Below, piece by piece: positions 41,862 to 51,835 of a stretch of 64,000 bases of DNA (positions are counted from its first letter, which is position 1; each line of letters begins with the position of its first letter). The DNA lies in the NCBI RefSeq assembly GCF_007004645.1, contig NZ_ML660019.1:105407-169406 (forward strand), written 5' to 3'. The notes beneath the pieces are model-generated. The model saw only the letters and a list, made by a program, of their open reading frames with translations. It did not search any database and had not been told where the DNA came from. Position numbers and translations under genes: made by a program. Origin of the DNA: Aliiroseovarius halocynthiae. GTDB taxonomy: Bacteria > Pseudomonadota > Alphaproteobacteria > Rhodobacterales > Rhodobacteraceae.

Positions 41862-43712
41862 TCATTCCTGCGGAATGACGCGCAGATGCAGTTCGCGCAG
41901 CTGTTCGTTCATCGGCTCAGAGGGCGCGTTCATCATCAGGTCTTCGGCGCGCTGGTTCATCGGGAACATTACCACTTCGCGGATGTTGTCCTGATCGGCC
42001 AGCAGCATCACGATGCGGTCGACACCTGCGGCACAGCCACCGTGCGGCGGAGCGCCGTACTGGAACGCGTTGACCAATGCACCAAAGCGCTTCTCGACTT
42101 CGTCCTTGCCATATCCGGCCAGTTCAAAGGCTTTGAACATGATTTCCGGCTTGTGGTTCCGGATGGCACCCGACACGAGTTCGTAACCGTTACAGGCCAG
42201 ATCGTACTGATAGCCCAGAACCTCAAGCGGATCGCCATTCAGCGCGTCCATCCCACCTTGCGGCATTGAGAACGGGTTGTGTTCAAAGTCGATCTTGCCG
42301 GTTTCTTCGTCGGCTTCATAGATCGGGAAGTCCACGATCCATGCAAAGGCAAAGCGGTCGTTGTCGGTCAGGCCCAGCTCGTCGCCGATGACGGCACGGG
42401 CGCGGCCTGCGACGGCCTCGAACGCTTTCGGCTTGCCGCCCAAGAAGAAGGCCGCGTCGCCCACGTCCAGACCAAGCTGTTGGCGGATCGCTTCGGTGCG
42501 CTCGGGCCCGATGTTCTTGGCCAGCGGACCAGCGGCTTCCATGCCGCCTTCGACTTCGCCGGATTTCAGTTTGGCCTGAGCTTCCTTCACAGTGATGCCC
42601 AATTCCTGTGCCACCGCGTCGGCAGTTTTCTCGCGCCAGAAAATATAGCCCATACCGGGCAGACCTTCTTGTTGGGCGAATTTGTTCATCCGGTCGCAGA
42701 ACTTGCGCGAGCCGCCTTTCGGGGCGGGGATGGCGCGCACTTCAGTGCCCTCGTTCTCCAGAAGCTTGGCGAAAATCGCAAAGCCCGAGCCCGCGAAATG
42801 CTCCGACACAACTTGCATCTTGATCGGGTTGCGCAGGTCTGGCTTGTCGGTGCCATACCACAGCGCCGCGTCCTTGTAAGAAATCTGCGGCCAGTCCTGA
42901 TCAACCTTGCGGCCGCCGCCGAATTCTTCGAACACGCCCTTCAAAACGGGTTCAATCGTATCGAACACGTCCTGCTGTTCAACAAAGGACATTTCCATAT
43001 CCAGCTGATAGAAGTCCGTTGGCGAACGGTCAGCGCGTGGATCTTCGTCGCGGAAGCACGGTGCGATCTGGAAATACTTGTCGAAGCCAGCAACCATCAT
43101 CAGCTGTTTGAACTGCTGAGGGGCTTGCGGCAGGGCATAGAACTTGCCCGGGTGCAGACGCGACGGCACCAAGAAGTCACGTGCGCCTTCGGGCGACGAG
43201 GCCGTGATGATCGGCGTCTGGTACTCGCGGAAATCCGCATCCCACATGCGTTTACGCATCGACGCCACAACGTCCGAACGCAGCTTCATGTTTTCCTGCA
43301 TCACCTCGCGGCGCAGGTCCAGGAAACGGTATTTCAGGCGGGTTTCTTCCGGGTATTCCTGATCGCCAAAGACGATCAGCGGCAGCTCGCCCGCGTCGCC
43401 CAGAACCTCAAGGTCACGTACGAAGACTTCGACTTCACCCGTCGGGATCTTGTCGTTCACCAGATCGGCGTCACGCGCTTTGACGTTGCCGTCGATGCGG
43501 ATACACCATTCCGAGCGCACTTTCTCCATCTCGGCAAAGACAGGGCTGTCCGGGTCACACAGAACCTGCGTCACGCCATAATGGTCGCGCAGGTCGATGA
43601 ATAGAATGCCGCCATGGTCGCGGACACGATGGACCCAGCCCGACAGGCGGACGGTGTCACCGACGTTGGATTTGTTCAGTTCAGCACAGGTGTGGCTGCG
43701 ATAGGCGTGCAT
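41862..43712 (-). CDS. aspS: Aspartyl-tRNA synthetase
   Basis: A class II aminoacyl-tRNA synthetase of 616 residues, slightly longer than average. Order of domains: OB-fold anticodon-binding (about 1-105; [19 protein letters not shown]), class II catalytic core with [10 protein letters not shown] (motif 2) and the C-terminal GVDRIVMLL (motif 3), and the GAD insertion domain in between. It charges tRNA-Asp; whether it is non-discriminating for tRNA-Asn depends on the asnS/gatCAB content of the genome. It is divergent from carB across a 276-base gap. Confidence 0.96.
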   Translation of the reverse strand: MHAYRSHTCAELNKSNVGDTVRLSGWVHRVRDHGGILFIDLRDHYGVTQVLCDPDSPVFAEMEKVRSEWCIRIDGNVKARDADLVNDKIPTGEVEVFVRDLEVLGDAGELPLIVFGDQEYPEETRLKYRFLDLRREVMQENMKLRSDVVASMRKRMWDADFREYQTPIITASSPEGARDFLVPSRLHPGKFYALPQAPQQFKQLMMVAGFDKYFQIAPCFRDEDPRADRSPTDFYQLDMEMSFVEQQDVFDTIEPVLKGVFEEFGGGRKVDQDWPQISYKDAALWYGTDKPDLRNPIKMQVVSEHFAGSGFAIFAKLLENEGTEVRAIPAPKGGSRKFCDRMNKFAQQEGLPGMGYIFWREKTADAVAQELGITVKEAQAKLKSGEVEGGMEAAGPLAKNIGPERTEAIRQQLGLDVGDAAFFLGGKPKAFEAVAGRARAVIGDELGLTDNDRFAFAWIVDFPIYEADEETGKIDFEHNPFSMPQGGMDALNGDPLEVLGYQYDLACNGYELVSGAIRNHKPEIMFKAFELAGYGKDEVEKRFGALVNAFQYGAPPHGGCAAGVDRIVMLLADQDNIREVVMFPMNQRAEDLMMNAPSEPMNEQLRELHLRVIPQE

Positions 43713-43988
43713 GTCAGGCTCCCACGAGCGGTTCTATAATCTCGGGCCGATACACCTGCGTTAGCGGGCAAAGTCAAGGCACAGCAGCACCAATGGCGCA
43801 AAAGAGCCCCAATAATGCGTAATTTCCTTGGCCTTAGCCGCGCGATGACAGAGAATCCCGTCTGAGCCCACGACAATGGCGGCTTCAGCGCAAACAGGGC
43901 TTGCAGAAACCCCGCTGGTGTCTATAACCCACGACAATTTGCGCACGGTTGGGATTCCCGTGCGCCCACACTGCTGATGGGGGTCGTC

Positions 43989-46900
43989 ATGCCTAAAAGA
44001 ACCGATATCAACTCGATCATGATCATCGGCGCGGGGCCCATTATTATTGGGCAGGCCTGCGAGTTCGACTATTCCGGGGCACAGGCGTGTAAGGCGCTGC
44101 GCGAGGAAGGCTATCGCGTTATTCTGGTGAACTCGAACCCAGCGACGATCATGACTGATCCGGGACTGGCCGATGCCACCTATATCGAGCCGATCACCGC
44201 AGACGTCGTTGCCAAGATCATCGAGAAAGAGCGCCCCGACGCGCTGCTTCCCACGATGGGCGGTCAGACCGGTCTGAACACCGCGTTGGAGCTGGACGAT
44301 CTGGGTGTGCTGGACAAGTTCAATGTCGAGCTAATCGGCGCCAAGCGCAACGCCATCGAAATGGCCGAGGATCGGAAGCTGTTCCGCGAGGCGATGGACC
44401 GTCTGGGGATCGAAAACCCGCGAGCAACCATTGTGACTGCGCCGACCAATGAAAAGGGTCATGCGGATCTGGATGCAGGTGTGAAAACTGCGCTGGAAAC
44501 GCTGGACGAGATCGGCCTGCCCGCCATCATCCGCCCCGCCTTTACTCTTGGCGGCACCGGCGGCGGTGTGGCGTATAACCGTGAAGAATATGAACATTTC
44601 TGCCGTACCGGCATGGATGCCTCGCCGGTGAACCAGATCCTTGTGGATGAAAGCCTGCTGGGTTGGAAAGAATACGAGATGGAAGTGGTGCGTGACACTG
44701 CGGACAATGCCATCATCGTTTGTTCCATCGAAAACGTGGACCCGATGGGGGTTCACACCGGTGACTCGATCACCGTCGCGCCTGCGCTGACCCTGACCGA
44801 CAAAGAATACCAGCTGATGCGCACACACTCGATCAACGTTCTGCGCGAGATTGGCGTGGAAACCGGCGGCTCGAACGTGCAGTGGGCGGTGAACCCCGCT
44901 GATGGCCGTATGGTTGTCATCGAAATGAACCCGCGCGTGTCGCGCTCGTCGGCGCTGGCGTCGAAAGCCACAGGGTTCCCGATCGCGAAGATTGCTGCGA
45001 AGCTGGCCGTCGGTTATACGCTGGACGAGCTGGACAACGACATCACCAAGGTCACGCCCGCCTCGTTCGAGCCGACCATCGACTATGTCGTCACCAAGAT
45101 CCCGCGCTTTGCCTTCGAGAAGTTCCCGGGTTCGAAACCCGAGCTGACCACCGCGATGAAATCCGTGGGCGAGGTCATGTCGATTGGCCGCACTATCCAC
45201 GAATCGATGCAGAAGGCGCTGGCCTCGATGGAGACCGGCCTGACCGGGTTTGACGAAATCGACATTCCCGGTGCGCCTGAGCATGCTGCGCTGATCAAGT
45301 CGATTTCGGAACAGCGCCCCGACCGTATCCTGAAAATCGCGCAAGTTATGCGTCATGGTCTAAGCAACGACGAGATCCAGCGCGTGACCGCGTTTGATCC
45401 ATGGTTCCTAGATCGCATCCGCGAGATTGTGGACGCCGAAAATGCCGTGAAAGTCGATGGTCTGCCCTCGGACGCTGCCGGCCTGCGCAAGTTCAAGATG
45501 CTAGGCTTCTCAGACGCGCGTTTGGCAAAGCTGACAGGCTTCAAAGAAAGCGATGTGCGCAATTCGCGTCGTAAAGCAGGCGTGAAAGCGGTCTTCAAAC
45601 GGATCGACACCTGCGCGGCCGAATTCGAAGCGCAGACACCCTATATGTACTCGACCTATGAGGCCCCGATGATGGGTGAGGTCGAATGCGAGGCGCGTCC
45701 TTCTGACCGTAAGAAAGTGGTCATTCTGGGCGGCGGCCCGAACCGGATCGGGCAGGGGATCGAGTTCGATTACTGCTGCTGTCACGCCTGTTTCGCGCTG
45801 ACCGACGCGGGTTACGAGACCATCATGGTCAACTGTAACCCCGAAACCGTGTCGACCGACTATGACACTTCGGATCGTCTGTATTTCGAGCCGCTGACCT
45901 TCGAACACGTGATGGAGATCCTGTCCAAAGAGCAGGAAAACGGCACGCTGCATGGTGTTATCGTTCAGTTTGGTGGGCAGACGCCCTTGAAACTGGCGAA
46001 CGCACTGGAAGCAGAGGGCATTCCGATTCTTGGCACGACGCCTGATGCGATCGACCTGGCCGAAGACCGCGAGCGGTTCCAGGCGCTGGTGAACCAGCTG
46101 GGTCTGAAGCAGCCGAAGAATGGCATCGCCTCGACCGATGCGGAAGCCGTTACGATTGCAGAAGAAATCGGCTTTCCGCTGGTTATTCGCCCGTCCTACG
46201 TTCTGGGTGGCCGCGCGATGGAGATCGTGCGCGATATGGCGCAGTTGGAACGCTATATTGCCGAGGCTGTGGTGGTCTCGGGTGATAGCCCGGTTTTGCT
46301 GGACAGCTATCTGGCCGGCGCGATCGAGGTTGATGTAGACGCGTTGTGTGACGGTGAAACCGTCCATGTCGCGGGCATCATGCAGCACATTGAAGAGGCC
46401 GGCGTCCACTCGGGCGACAGCGCGTGTTCATTGCCGCCTTACAGCCTGTCGGACGATATCATCGCCGAACTGCGTCGCCAATCACGTGAGCTGGCTTTGG
46501 CCCTTAACGTGGTTGGCCTGATGAACGTGCAGTTCGCTGTGAAAGATGGCGAGATCTATCTGATCGAAGTGAACCCCCGCGCATCGCGTACGGTGCCTTT
46601 CGTTGCCAAGGCTGTGCTGTCGCCCATCGCGTCGATTGCTGCGCGTGTGATGGCTGGCGAGAAACTGGATGTCTTCGATCTGGTTGATCCCAACATCGAC
46701 ACCTATGCGGTGAAAGAGGCTGTCTTGCCCTTCGCCCGCTTCCCCGGTGTCGACACGATCCTTGGCCCCGAGATGCGCTCGACCGGTGAAGTTATGGGCG
46801 CAGACAAGGACTTTGCCATGGCCTTCCTGAAGGCGCAGCTTGGGGCAGGCACCCACCTGCCGCACGAAGGCAAGGTGTTCCTGTCGATCAAGGAAAGCGA

Positions 46901-47258
46901 CAAGACGGATCAATTGACCGAGACCGCGACGATGCTGACCGAGCTTGGCTTCTCGATTATCGCGACCCATGGCACGGCCAAGTTCCTGAAGGAAAATGGC
47001 ATCGAGACCGAAGAAGTGAACAAGGTCTATGAACCGGGCCGCAATATCGTTGACCACATGAAGGATGGTGATGTGCAATTGGTAATGAACACCACCGAAG
47101 GTGCGCAGTCTGTCCATGACAGCCGCAAAATGCGCAACGTGGCGTTGATGGACAAGATCCCGTATTTCACAACGCTGGCCGCCAGCCACGCGGCAGCGCG
47201 CGCCATGAAAGCGCGGGTGGAACGCGAGATCACGGTCAAGCCGCTGCAGGACGCGTAA
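43989..47258 (+). CDS. carB: Carbamoyl phosphate synthetase, large subunit
   Basis: The synthetase subunit that makes carbamoyl phosphate for arginine (argF here) and pyrimidines (pyrB here). The 1089 residues comprise two ATP-grasp synthetase halves ([10 protein letters not shown] in the first, [10 protein letters not shown] in the second), an oligomerisation domain, and a C-terminal MGS-like allosteric domain ([32 protein letters not shown]). The ATG chosen is preceded by GGGGG; an ATG four codons upstream is possible. carA is not in the window. A hairpin terminator follows. Confidence 0.97.
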   Translation: MPKRTDINSIMIIGAGPIIIGQACEFDYSGAQACKALREEGYRVILVNSNPATIMTDPGLADATYIEPITADVVAKIIEKERPDALLPTMGGQTGLNTALELDDLGVLDKFNVELIGAKRNAIEMAEDRKLFREAMDRLGIENPRATIVTAPTNEKGHADLDAGVKTALETLDEIGLPAIIRPAFTLGGTGGGVAYNREEYEHFCRTGMDASPVNQILVDESLLGWKEYEMEVVRDTADNAIIVCSIENVDPMGVHTGDSITVAPALTLTDKEYQLMRTHSINVLREIGVETGGSNVQWAVNPADGRMVVIEMNPRVSRSSALASKATGFPIAKIAAKLAVGYTLDELDNDITKVTPASFEPTIDYVVTKIPRFAFEKFPGSKPELTTAMKSVGEVMSIGRTIHESMQKALASMETGLTGFDEIDIPGAPEHAALIKSISEQRPDRILKIAQVMRHGLSNDEIQRVTAFDPWFLDRIREIVDAENAVKVDGLPSDAAGLRKFKMLGFSDARLAKLTGFKESDVRNSRRKAGVKAVFKRIDTCAAEFEAQTPYMYSTYEAPMMGEVECEARPSDRKKVVILGGGPNRIGQGIEFDYCCCHACFALTDAGYETIMVNCNPETVSTDYDTSDRLYFEPLTFEHVMEILSKEQENGTLHGVIVQFGGQTPLKLANALEAEGIPILGTTPDAIDLAEDRERFQALVNQLGLKQPKNGIASTDAEAVTIAEEIGFPLVIRPSYVLGGRAMEIVRDMAQLERYIAEAVVVSGDSPVLLDSYLAGAIEVDVDALCDGETVHVAGIMQHIEEAGVHSGDSACSLPPYSLSDDIIAELRRQSRELALALNVVGLMNVQFAVKDGEIYLIEVNPRASRTVPFVAKAVLSPIASIAARVMAGEKLDVFDLVDPNIDTYAVKEAVLPFARFPGVDTILGPEMRSTGEVMGADKDFAMAFLKAQLGAGTHLPHEGKVFLSIKESDKTDQLTETATMLTELGFSIIATHGTAKFLKENGIETEEVNKVYEPGRNIVDHMKDGDVQLVMNTTEGAQSVHDSRKMRNVALMDKIPYFTTLAASHAAARAMKARVEREITVKPLQDA

Positions 47259-47280
47259 GCCGTTTCTCAAATCACAATAG

Positions 47281-47308
47281 AAGGGCGCGGCAATTCTGCG
47301 CCCTTTTT
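47281..47308 (+). terminator. Rho-independent terminator after carB
   Basis: Stem AAGGGCGC (47281-47288) pairs with GCGCCCTT (47298-47305) around a 9-base loop, and the T-run continues to 47308. It begins 23 bases after the carB stop. Confidence 0.85.
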
Positions 47309-47382
47309 CATGTCCGCACGAAATTCTCGCCCGTTTTTTCATGCGTGTGATATGCTCTGCTCAAAATTGAAGGAGAGCAGTC

Positions 47383-47700
47383 ATGAAACTCTTTGCCCCA
47401 GTCATTATTCCCGCAGTCGCGTTCAGCCTTGTGGCCGGGTGCGATATGGGAAAACCGACCCATACGCCCACCACAAATGTCACGGATCTGCCTTTGATGG
47501 GCGGCTATCGCACCCCGGCGGACGAGTGCGAGAAGCTGGGCGAGAATGAGCTGACCATTAATTATCTGGACCACACCGCCGATCTGGTCGGCTGTCCCGA
47601 AGGTTACGAAGGTCTGGGCGTGTTCCAGGTTGACACAGGCGGGGTCGAGGTCGCCCGTATCAACGGCTGGGTTCTGTTCAGCATCCCGCGCGGCACCTGA
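47383..47700 (+). CDS. Hypothetical lipoprotein
   Basis: A 105-residue protein with a lipoprotein signal (MKLFAPVIIPAVAFSLVAGC; lipobox LVAGC, C20). The rest is a small acidic domain with two further cysteines (ECEK and GCPEG) which could form a disulfide. GGAGAGCAG lies upstream of the ATG. I do not recognise the family; similar short proteins occur in relatives as hypothetical lipoproteins. It converges with the fatty acid desaturase gene 24 bases away. Confidence 0.75.
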   Translation: MKLFAPVIIPAVAFSLVAGCDMGKPTHTPTTNVTDLPLMGGYRTPADECEKLGENELTINYLDHTADLVGCPEGYEGLGVFQVDTGGVEVARINGWVLFSIPRGT

Positions 47701-47724
47701 TCCGGCGCGCGCGGGCCTATCTGG

Positions 47725-48759
47725 TCAGCCGTAAAGCTGCTGTGCTTGTGAGAATGACATAAGCTTTTTGCTTTTCTCGTCCCACAGGTGCAGGCGCACA
47801 GTGGCAAGGCTTTCGCGGATGGTCATCCGGTTGATTGTTGCCAGATACTCGTGGTCTTTCAGGACTTCGGTCAGGCGATAGAACGGGATGCGGCTGTGCA
47901 GGTGATGCACGTGGTGGATGCCGATATTGGCACTGAACCACTGCAGTATGGCAGGCATCACGTAATGCGAGCTGCCGTGCAGAGCGGAATCATGCAGCTG
48001 CCAGTCTTCCTCGACATTCCAGTGCGTCTCTTCAAATTGGTGTTGGATATAGAAAAGCCACACACCCGCGGTGGCTGCCAGCAGAGTGGTCGGCAGGAAG
48101 ATCAGCAGTACCGGCATCAGCCCGCCGAAATACCAGATCAACAGAAGAGCGACGACAATGGCGGCATTCGTCCCCATGGCGCTTACCCAGTACCGTGCGG
48201 CATTCATCAACCCAATTGGCAGGCGGTTTTGCAGAAAGAAAAGGTATCCGGGCGCAAAGCCGAACAAAGTGATCGGGTTGCGATACATCCGGTATTGAAA
48301 CTGACGTAGCGGTGACAGGGCTTTGTATTCCTGGACCGTCAGCGTCATGATGTCACCGATCCCGCGCTTGTCCAGATTTCCCGCCGAATTGTGGTGGATC
48401 GAGTGCGTGCGTTTCCAGACGTCGTAGGGCGTTAGCGTGACAACGCCAATTACCCGCCCAACCCAGTCGCTGACCGTCCGGTTTTTGAAGACCGAACCAT
48501 GTCCGCAGTCATGCTGAATGGCAAATAGGCGGAGAAGGAAGGCCGCGTTGAACAACGCAATGGCCAAGCTCAGCCACGGGCTGATCGACATGCAGTACCA
48601 CGCCAACGCCCAAAGCAGCATGAAGGGAACCGCGCTGATGACCAGTTCAAACGTGCTGCGCAACGTGCTTGGTTCGCGGTATTTAGCAAGTGTTCTAACC
48701 CAATCGCGTGCTGTGATCGCGTCTTGCTCGGGGTGCGGGATCTTTGAAAACTCTGTCAT
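47725..48759 (-). CDS. Membrane fatty acid desaturase
   Basis: A di-iron membrane desaturase of 344 residues. The three histidine boxes are visible: HDCGH (83-87), HSIHH (119-123), and IHHVHHLHSR around 285-300; a further histidine-containing segment QHQFEETHW lies between. Several hydrophobic helices anchor it in the inner membrane. The double-bond position and lipid or carotenoid substrate cannot be inferred. It is preceded by 108 bases to the DUF4864 gene, in the same direction. Confidence 0.9.
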   Translation of the reverse strand: MTEFSKIPHPEQDAITARDWVRTLAKYREPSTLRSTFELVISAVPFMLLWALAWYCMSISPWLSLAIALFNAAFLLRLFAIQHDCGHGSVFKNRTVSDWVGRVIGVVTLTPYDVWKRTHSIHHNSAGNLDKRGIGDIMTLTVQEYKALSPLRQFQYRMYRNPITLFGFAPGYLFFLQNRLPIGLMNAARYWVSAMGTNAAIVVALLLIWYFGGLMPVLLIFLPTTLLAATAGVWLFYIQHQFEETHWNVEEDWQLHDSALHGSSHYVMPAILQWFSANIGIHHVHHLHSRIPFYRLTEVLKDHEYLATINRMTIRESLATVRLHLWDEKSKKLMSFSQAQQLYG

Positions 48760-48867
48760 GGGCCTGCTTTTGTGGTGTCAGGCCATTCGGATAGACTATC
48801 GGGACAACATAGCAAGTGAATAATGGAATATGTCTTAAATTCGCCCTATGGGGGAGGGTGGCGTCGG

Positions 48868-49266
48868 TCAAACACTTAGGCCAATGGGGGCGATGCGATA
48901 GACGCCGTTAATGCGCCAATCCCCGTCGATCTGGATCATTTCGTAAGCGAACCAATGATCCTGACCAAGCTGGTCCTGAATGCGCAAACGTTGCAGCGTT
49001 AAGCTGCCATTCGTGATCTGGTCAACATATTCAAGCTCTGCCGGATTTCGTACCATCGGATAGCCATTTTGCACCATATCGCCAAACGCTTCAGCTGTGC
49101 CGAAAAGCTGCTGAATGCTGGGCGAGGCGTATGAGAACGCCGTGTTCACGTCCTGCGCCGAAAATGCGTCGATCTGCGACGTGATTACGCCCTCGATACT
49201 TTGGTCCTGAGCATAGGTCGGCGCACACCACAGCGTGAGTCCCAGTAAAAGAGTGATAAACCTCAT
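48868..49266 (-). CDS. DUF4864 domain exported protein
   Basis: A 132-residue protein with a signal peptide (MRFITLLLGLTLWCAPTYAQ) and a DUF4864 domain: ITSQIDAFSAQDVNTAFSYASPSIQQLFG and WFAYEMIQIDGDWRINGVYRI. The fold is probably the NTF2-like cone, but function is unknown. The ATG chosen has GGAGG 8 bases upstream; a TTG six codons earlier overlaps that site. It lies between the desaturase and the metallo-beta-lactamase gene, all leftward, but with gaps near 100 bases. Confidence 0.85.
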   Translation of the reverse strand: MRFITLLLGLTLWCAPTYAQDQSIEGVITSQIDAFSAQDVNTAFSYASPSIQQLFGTAEAFGDMVQNGYPMVRNPAELEYVDQITNGSLTLQRLRIQDQLGQDHWFAYEMIQIDGDWRINGVYRIAPIGLSV

Positions 49267-49375
49267 ACCGATTGCCTCCTTCAAGGAAGATTACGGCGTG
49301 AGGGCGGGTTTGGTTCAGATTATCCAGGTGATCGGACGACCTCGCCCCTCAGCCTGTGCCGAGGGGCGACTAGAA

Positions 49376-50347
49376 TTAGAGCCAGCTTGCAGCGACATAG
49401 CGATAGCCGTCGCCGGCTTCCAAGAAGCGCCCAAATCCCGGGAAATGCAGATGGCTGCCCGAAATCAAAATCTGATCTGTTGCGGCACGATCCAGCAGGG
49501 CGCGACGCGATTGCACGGCGAGATTGGGATCGGTGTCAAAGCCCGCCATGACATCCGGCATCGCGGTTTGCAGATCTGCGTTCAGAAGCGAATCCGCGAC
49601 CATCAGGATTTGCTGATCGCCGCCATCAATATGCACGACCGAATGTCCCATCGTATGGCCGGGGGTCAGATCAAGCCGCACGCCCGGCGCAACTTCAGCC
49701 CCGTCATTTACCAAGACCAGCCGGTCCTTATAGGCCTCAAACACCGAGCGTGCGCCGGTGAACAGCCCCTGCATTTGCTCGGGTGCCTGCGCCATGATGC
49801 CGTCGTCATTCCAGAACGTGTGTTCGTCTGCGCTGGTAACCAGTTGGGCATTTGGGAACGCAGCTGCGTTCTGCTTTAGCATCCCGCCTAAGTGATCTGG
49901 GTGGGCATGTGTCAGGATCAGGGTGTCGATCATTTCGGGGGTAACGCCTAGCTGTGATAGCGCGCTCGAGACGCGCCCGACCCCCGGACCGAAGTCAATT
50001 TCACCCAAGCCGGCATCAATCAGGATGGTGTGTTTGTCCGATTGCAGCAAGAACGCATTCACCGGCGTTGCTAGGGATGCACCGGTTTGGCCAAGCCCTG
50101 ACAGGGTCGCGTCAATCTCGGCTTGATCAGGCCCAAAGAAAAGCGATTTCTCCAGCGAGATTGCCCCGTCATACAGAGCCGTAATACGATAGCTGCCCAT
50201 TGGGGCTTCGAACATGGCAGGCAGATATGCAGGCTGTGAAGGTTCAGCAGCGACTGGGGATGCCGCGCCAACAGTCAGCAAAGCTGGGGTGGCCAGGGCG
50301 ATCCCACCGAACGCACGGCGGGAGAGTTTAGAAGATAGGTTGGGCAT
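49376..50347 (-). CDS. Exported metallo-beta-lactamase-fold hydrolase
   Basis: A 323-residue MBL-fold enzyme. The N-terminus has a Tat-like signal (SRRAFGGIALATPALLTVGAASPVAA). The metal motif THAHPDHLGG (H147-H152 region) and the later TPGHTMGHSVVHI and GSHLHFPG histidines are intact. The closest types I recall are periplasmic lactonase-like hydrolases (quorum-quenching-like), but the substrate is open. It is divergent from a MarR gene with palindromic sites in between, so MarR probably represses it. Confidence 0.88.
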   Translation of the reverse strand: MPNLSSKLSRRAFGGIALATPALLTVGAASPVAAEPSQPAYLPAMFEAPMGSYRITALYDGAISLEKSLFFGPDQAEIDATLSGLGQTGASLATPVNAFLLQSDKHTILIDAGLGEIDFGPGVGRVSSALSQLGVTPEMIDTLILTHAHPDHLGGMLKQNAAAFPNAQLVTSADEHTFWNDDGIMAQAPEQMQGLFTGARSVFEAYKDRLVLVNDGAEVAPGVRLDLTPGHTMGHSVVHIDGGDQQILMVADSLLNADLQTAMPDVMAGFDTDPNLAVQSRRALLDRAATDQILISGSHLHFPGFGRFLEAGDGYRYVAASWL

Positions 50348-50367
50348 TTGATGTCCTATAAGAAAGA

Positions 50368-50392
50368 TTCGTATTACGAAATAATCGTATTA
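50368..50392. promoter_or_regulatory. Candidate MarR operator
   Basis: A palindrome TTCGTA-T-TACGAA (50368-50380) is followed by a second TCGTATTA block (50385-50392), which repeats TCGTATTA at 50369-50376 with a 16-base period. It lies 21 bases upstream of the metallo-hydrolase start and 58 bases before the marR start. Binding by the adjacent MarR protein is inferred. Confidence 0.6.
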
Positions 50393-50449
50393 GATTAATT
50401 TGAAGTCAATGCTTTCCAAAATGCGCATTGATCCCTATGTGTTTGGGTC

Positions 50450-50926
50450 ATGACCAAGAAGATATCGGCACAGGATACCTATTTTCAGCTCTGCTTTGAG
50501 ATCAGTGGCCTGCACCGCAGTATGAGTCGGTTCTATCAGCGTGCGTTCGAGGAAACCGGGCTGACCTATGCCAAATACATCATTCTTGTTGTGCTTGAAA
50601 ACTCGGGCCCGCAATCCGTGTCCGAGCTGTCCCAGCGGGCAGGTGTCGAGGCGAACACGCTCTCGCCGCTTCTGAAGAAGATGGCGGGATTTGGCACACT
50701 AACCCGCCAACGCGCCGAGGATGACGAACGCCGGGTCGAGATCGCGATCTCTGATAAAGGTCAGAAGATGCTCGACCGCGCAAAGATGGTTGTGTTTCAA
50801 GGGCTTTCTGAGCTGGATATAGACGCGGATGCGCTGGACGGTGCCATTCGTTTGTTTAGCGAAACCCGCACAAAGCTGGATGCGATTGATCCTCCCAGAC
50901 TGCATTTCACAGATATGCAGGACTAA
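50450..50926 (+). CDS. MarR family transcriptional regulator
   Basis: A 158-residue winged-helix regulator. The core is clear: YAKYIILVVLENSGPQSVSELSQRAGVEANTLSPLLKKMAGFG followed by the wing RQRAEDDERRVEIAISDKG. Members of this family are usually ligand- or redox-responsive repressors of divergent genes. No cysteine pattern typical of the OhrR thiol switch is obvious, although C13 (LCFEISG) is near the position used in OhrR. It is divergent from the metallo-hydrolase. Confidence 0.92.
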   Translation: MTKKISAQDTYFQLCFEISGLHRSMSRFYQRAFEETGLTYAKYIILVVLENSGPQSVSELSQRAGVEANTLSPLLKKMAGFGTLTRQRAEDDERRVEIAISDKGQKMLDRAKMVVFQGLSELDIDADALDGAIRLFSETRTKLDAIDPPRLHFTDMQD

Positions 50927-51020
50927 CCGCTGGTTCGTTTACGGCGAAGGCACCCTAAAAAGGTGTTTTGATCGCGAATAGGTTGATCTAGCTTGGCCGA
51001 AACAAGTTTCCGGACCCGAG

Positions 51021-51812
51021 ATGACCGATTTCCTAAAAGACGTATTCGACGCCGCCCAATCCCGCATTCGCAGCCCGTTCATCGGGTCCATTGTGATCGT
51101 GTTTCTGGCGATCAACTGGCAGCCGCTATTCAACCTGCTGTTTGGCGAGACACCAGTGCTGGATCGGTTGGCGTATTTCAGTGCGAAGACCACAGCGCAG
51201 TCTTTGTACCTTTGGCCGATTTTCGGAGGCATCGCGTTTGCGCTTGCAAGCCCGTGGCTGAAATTCGCAGGGGCATGGGCGGCAAAGGTGCCCACAGCGC
51301 GGCTTAAAAACTTGCAGGATGAAGAAGCCCATCAGCGGCAAATTGCGGACATTCGCCGGTCAACCGAGCTGGAAGAACAACGGGCCGCCGAAGAAGAGGC
51401 GCGCGAGCGACGAAAGATTGACGCTGCGAAGCGCGTGAAAGAGGCTGAGGAGGCTGGTGGGGAGGACCTTGTGGAAGAGGTGAAAGATGACCGGGCGACG
51501 GCAAAGGTCAACCCACGACTGCCGCTACTAACCAGCGAACAAAACCAACTAATGATTCAAGCGTCTCAGAGTGGGACGCTACATCTTCCGATAGAGGATC
51601 CCGCTCAGCGAAATATGCTCGCCATAGGTGACTTTGATCAGAAGGCATACGCCCTTACTTCCGAAGAAGCTCAGGCCAATAAGATCAAGAGGCAAGCCGC
51701 AGATAGACTAGTCACGATGCGGTTGTTGAAAGCGATGGAGGTTGATGGCCCATGGCGTCTGACTGATCTGGGGCGTGAATATGTACAGCGGTTGGCGCAA
51801 CGGGATGGTTAA
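51021..51812 (+). CDS. Hypothetical membrane protein with coiled coil and C-terminal helical domain
   Basis: A 263-residue protein not assigned to a family. It begins with a short amphipathic part and the pattern RSPFIGSIVIVFLAINWQPLF (first membrane helix, about 18-40), a second helix (about 62-82), a highly charged coiled coil (ELEEQRAAEEEARERRK, about 95-150), and a C-terminal region that looks like a winged-helix (RLLKAMEVDGPWRLTDLGREYVQRL). The start codon is preceded by GGACCCGAG. The INW pattern after RSPFIGS resembles membrane proteins I recall near anti-phage genes, but none are nearby here. Function is unknown. Confidence 0.65.
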   Translation: MTDFLKDVFDAAQSRIRSPFIGSIVIVFLAINWQPLFNLLFGETPVLDRLAYFSAKTTAQSLYLWPIFGGIAFALASPWLKFAGAWAAKVPTARLKNLQDEEAHQRQIADIRRSTELEEQRAAEEEARERRKIDAAKRVKEAEEAGGEDLVEEVKDDRATAKVNPRLPLLTSEQNQLMIQASQSGTLHLPIEDPAQRNMLAIGDFDQKAYALTSEEAQANKIKRQAADRLVTMRLLKAMEVDGPWRLTDLGREYVQRLAQRDG

Positions 51813-51835
51813 GGTGCTCGCGAAATAACTGAAGG

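Noticed and set aside
42279..43604. 441-residue open frame antisense to aspS
   Set aside because: It lies wholly inside a well-conserved synthetase gene; high GC creates long antisense frames. The residue pattern is not protein-like for a known family.
43761..43946. 61-residue minus-strand frame between aspS and carB
   Set aside because: It lies in the shared promoter gap, has no clear ribosome-binding site and no recognisable motif.
44331..46409. Two long minus-strand frames opposite carB
   Set aside because: They are antisense to a gene with intact family motifs; no start signal or family pattern.
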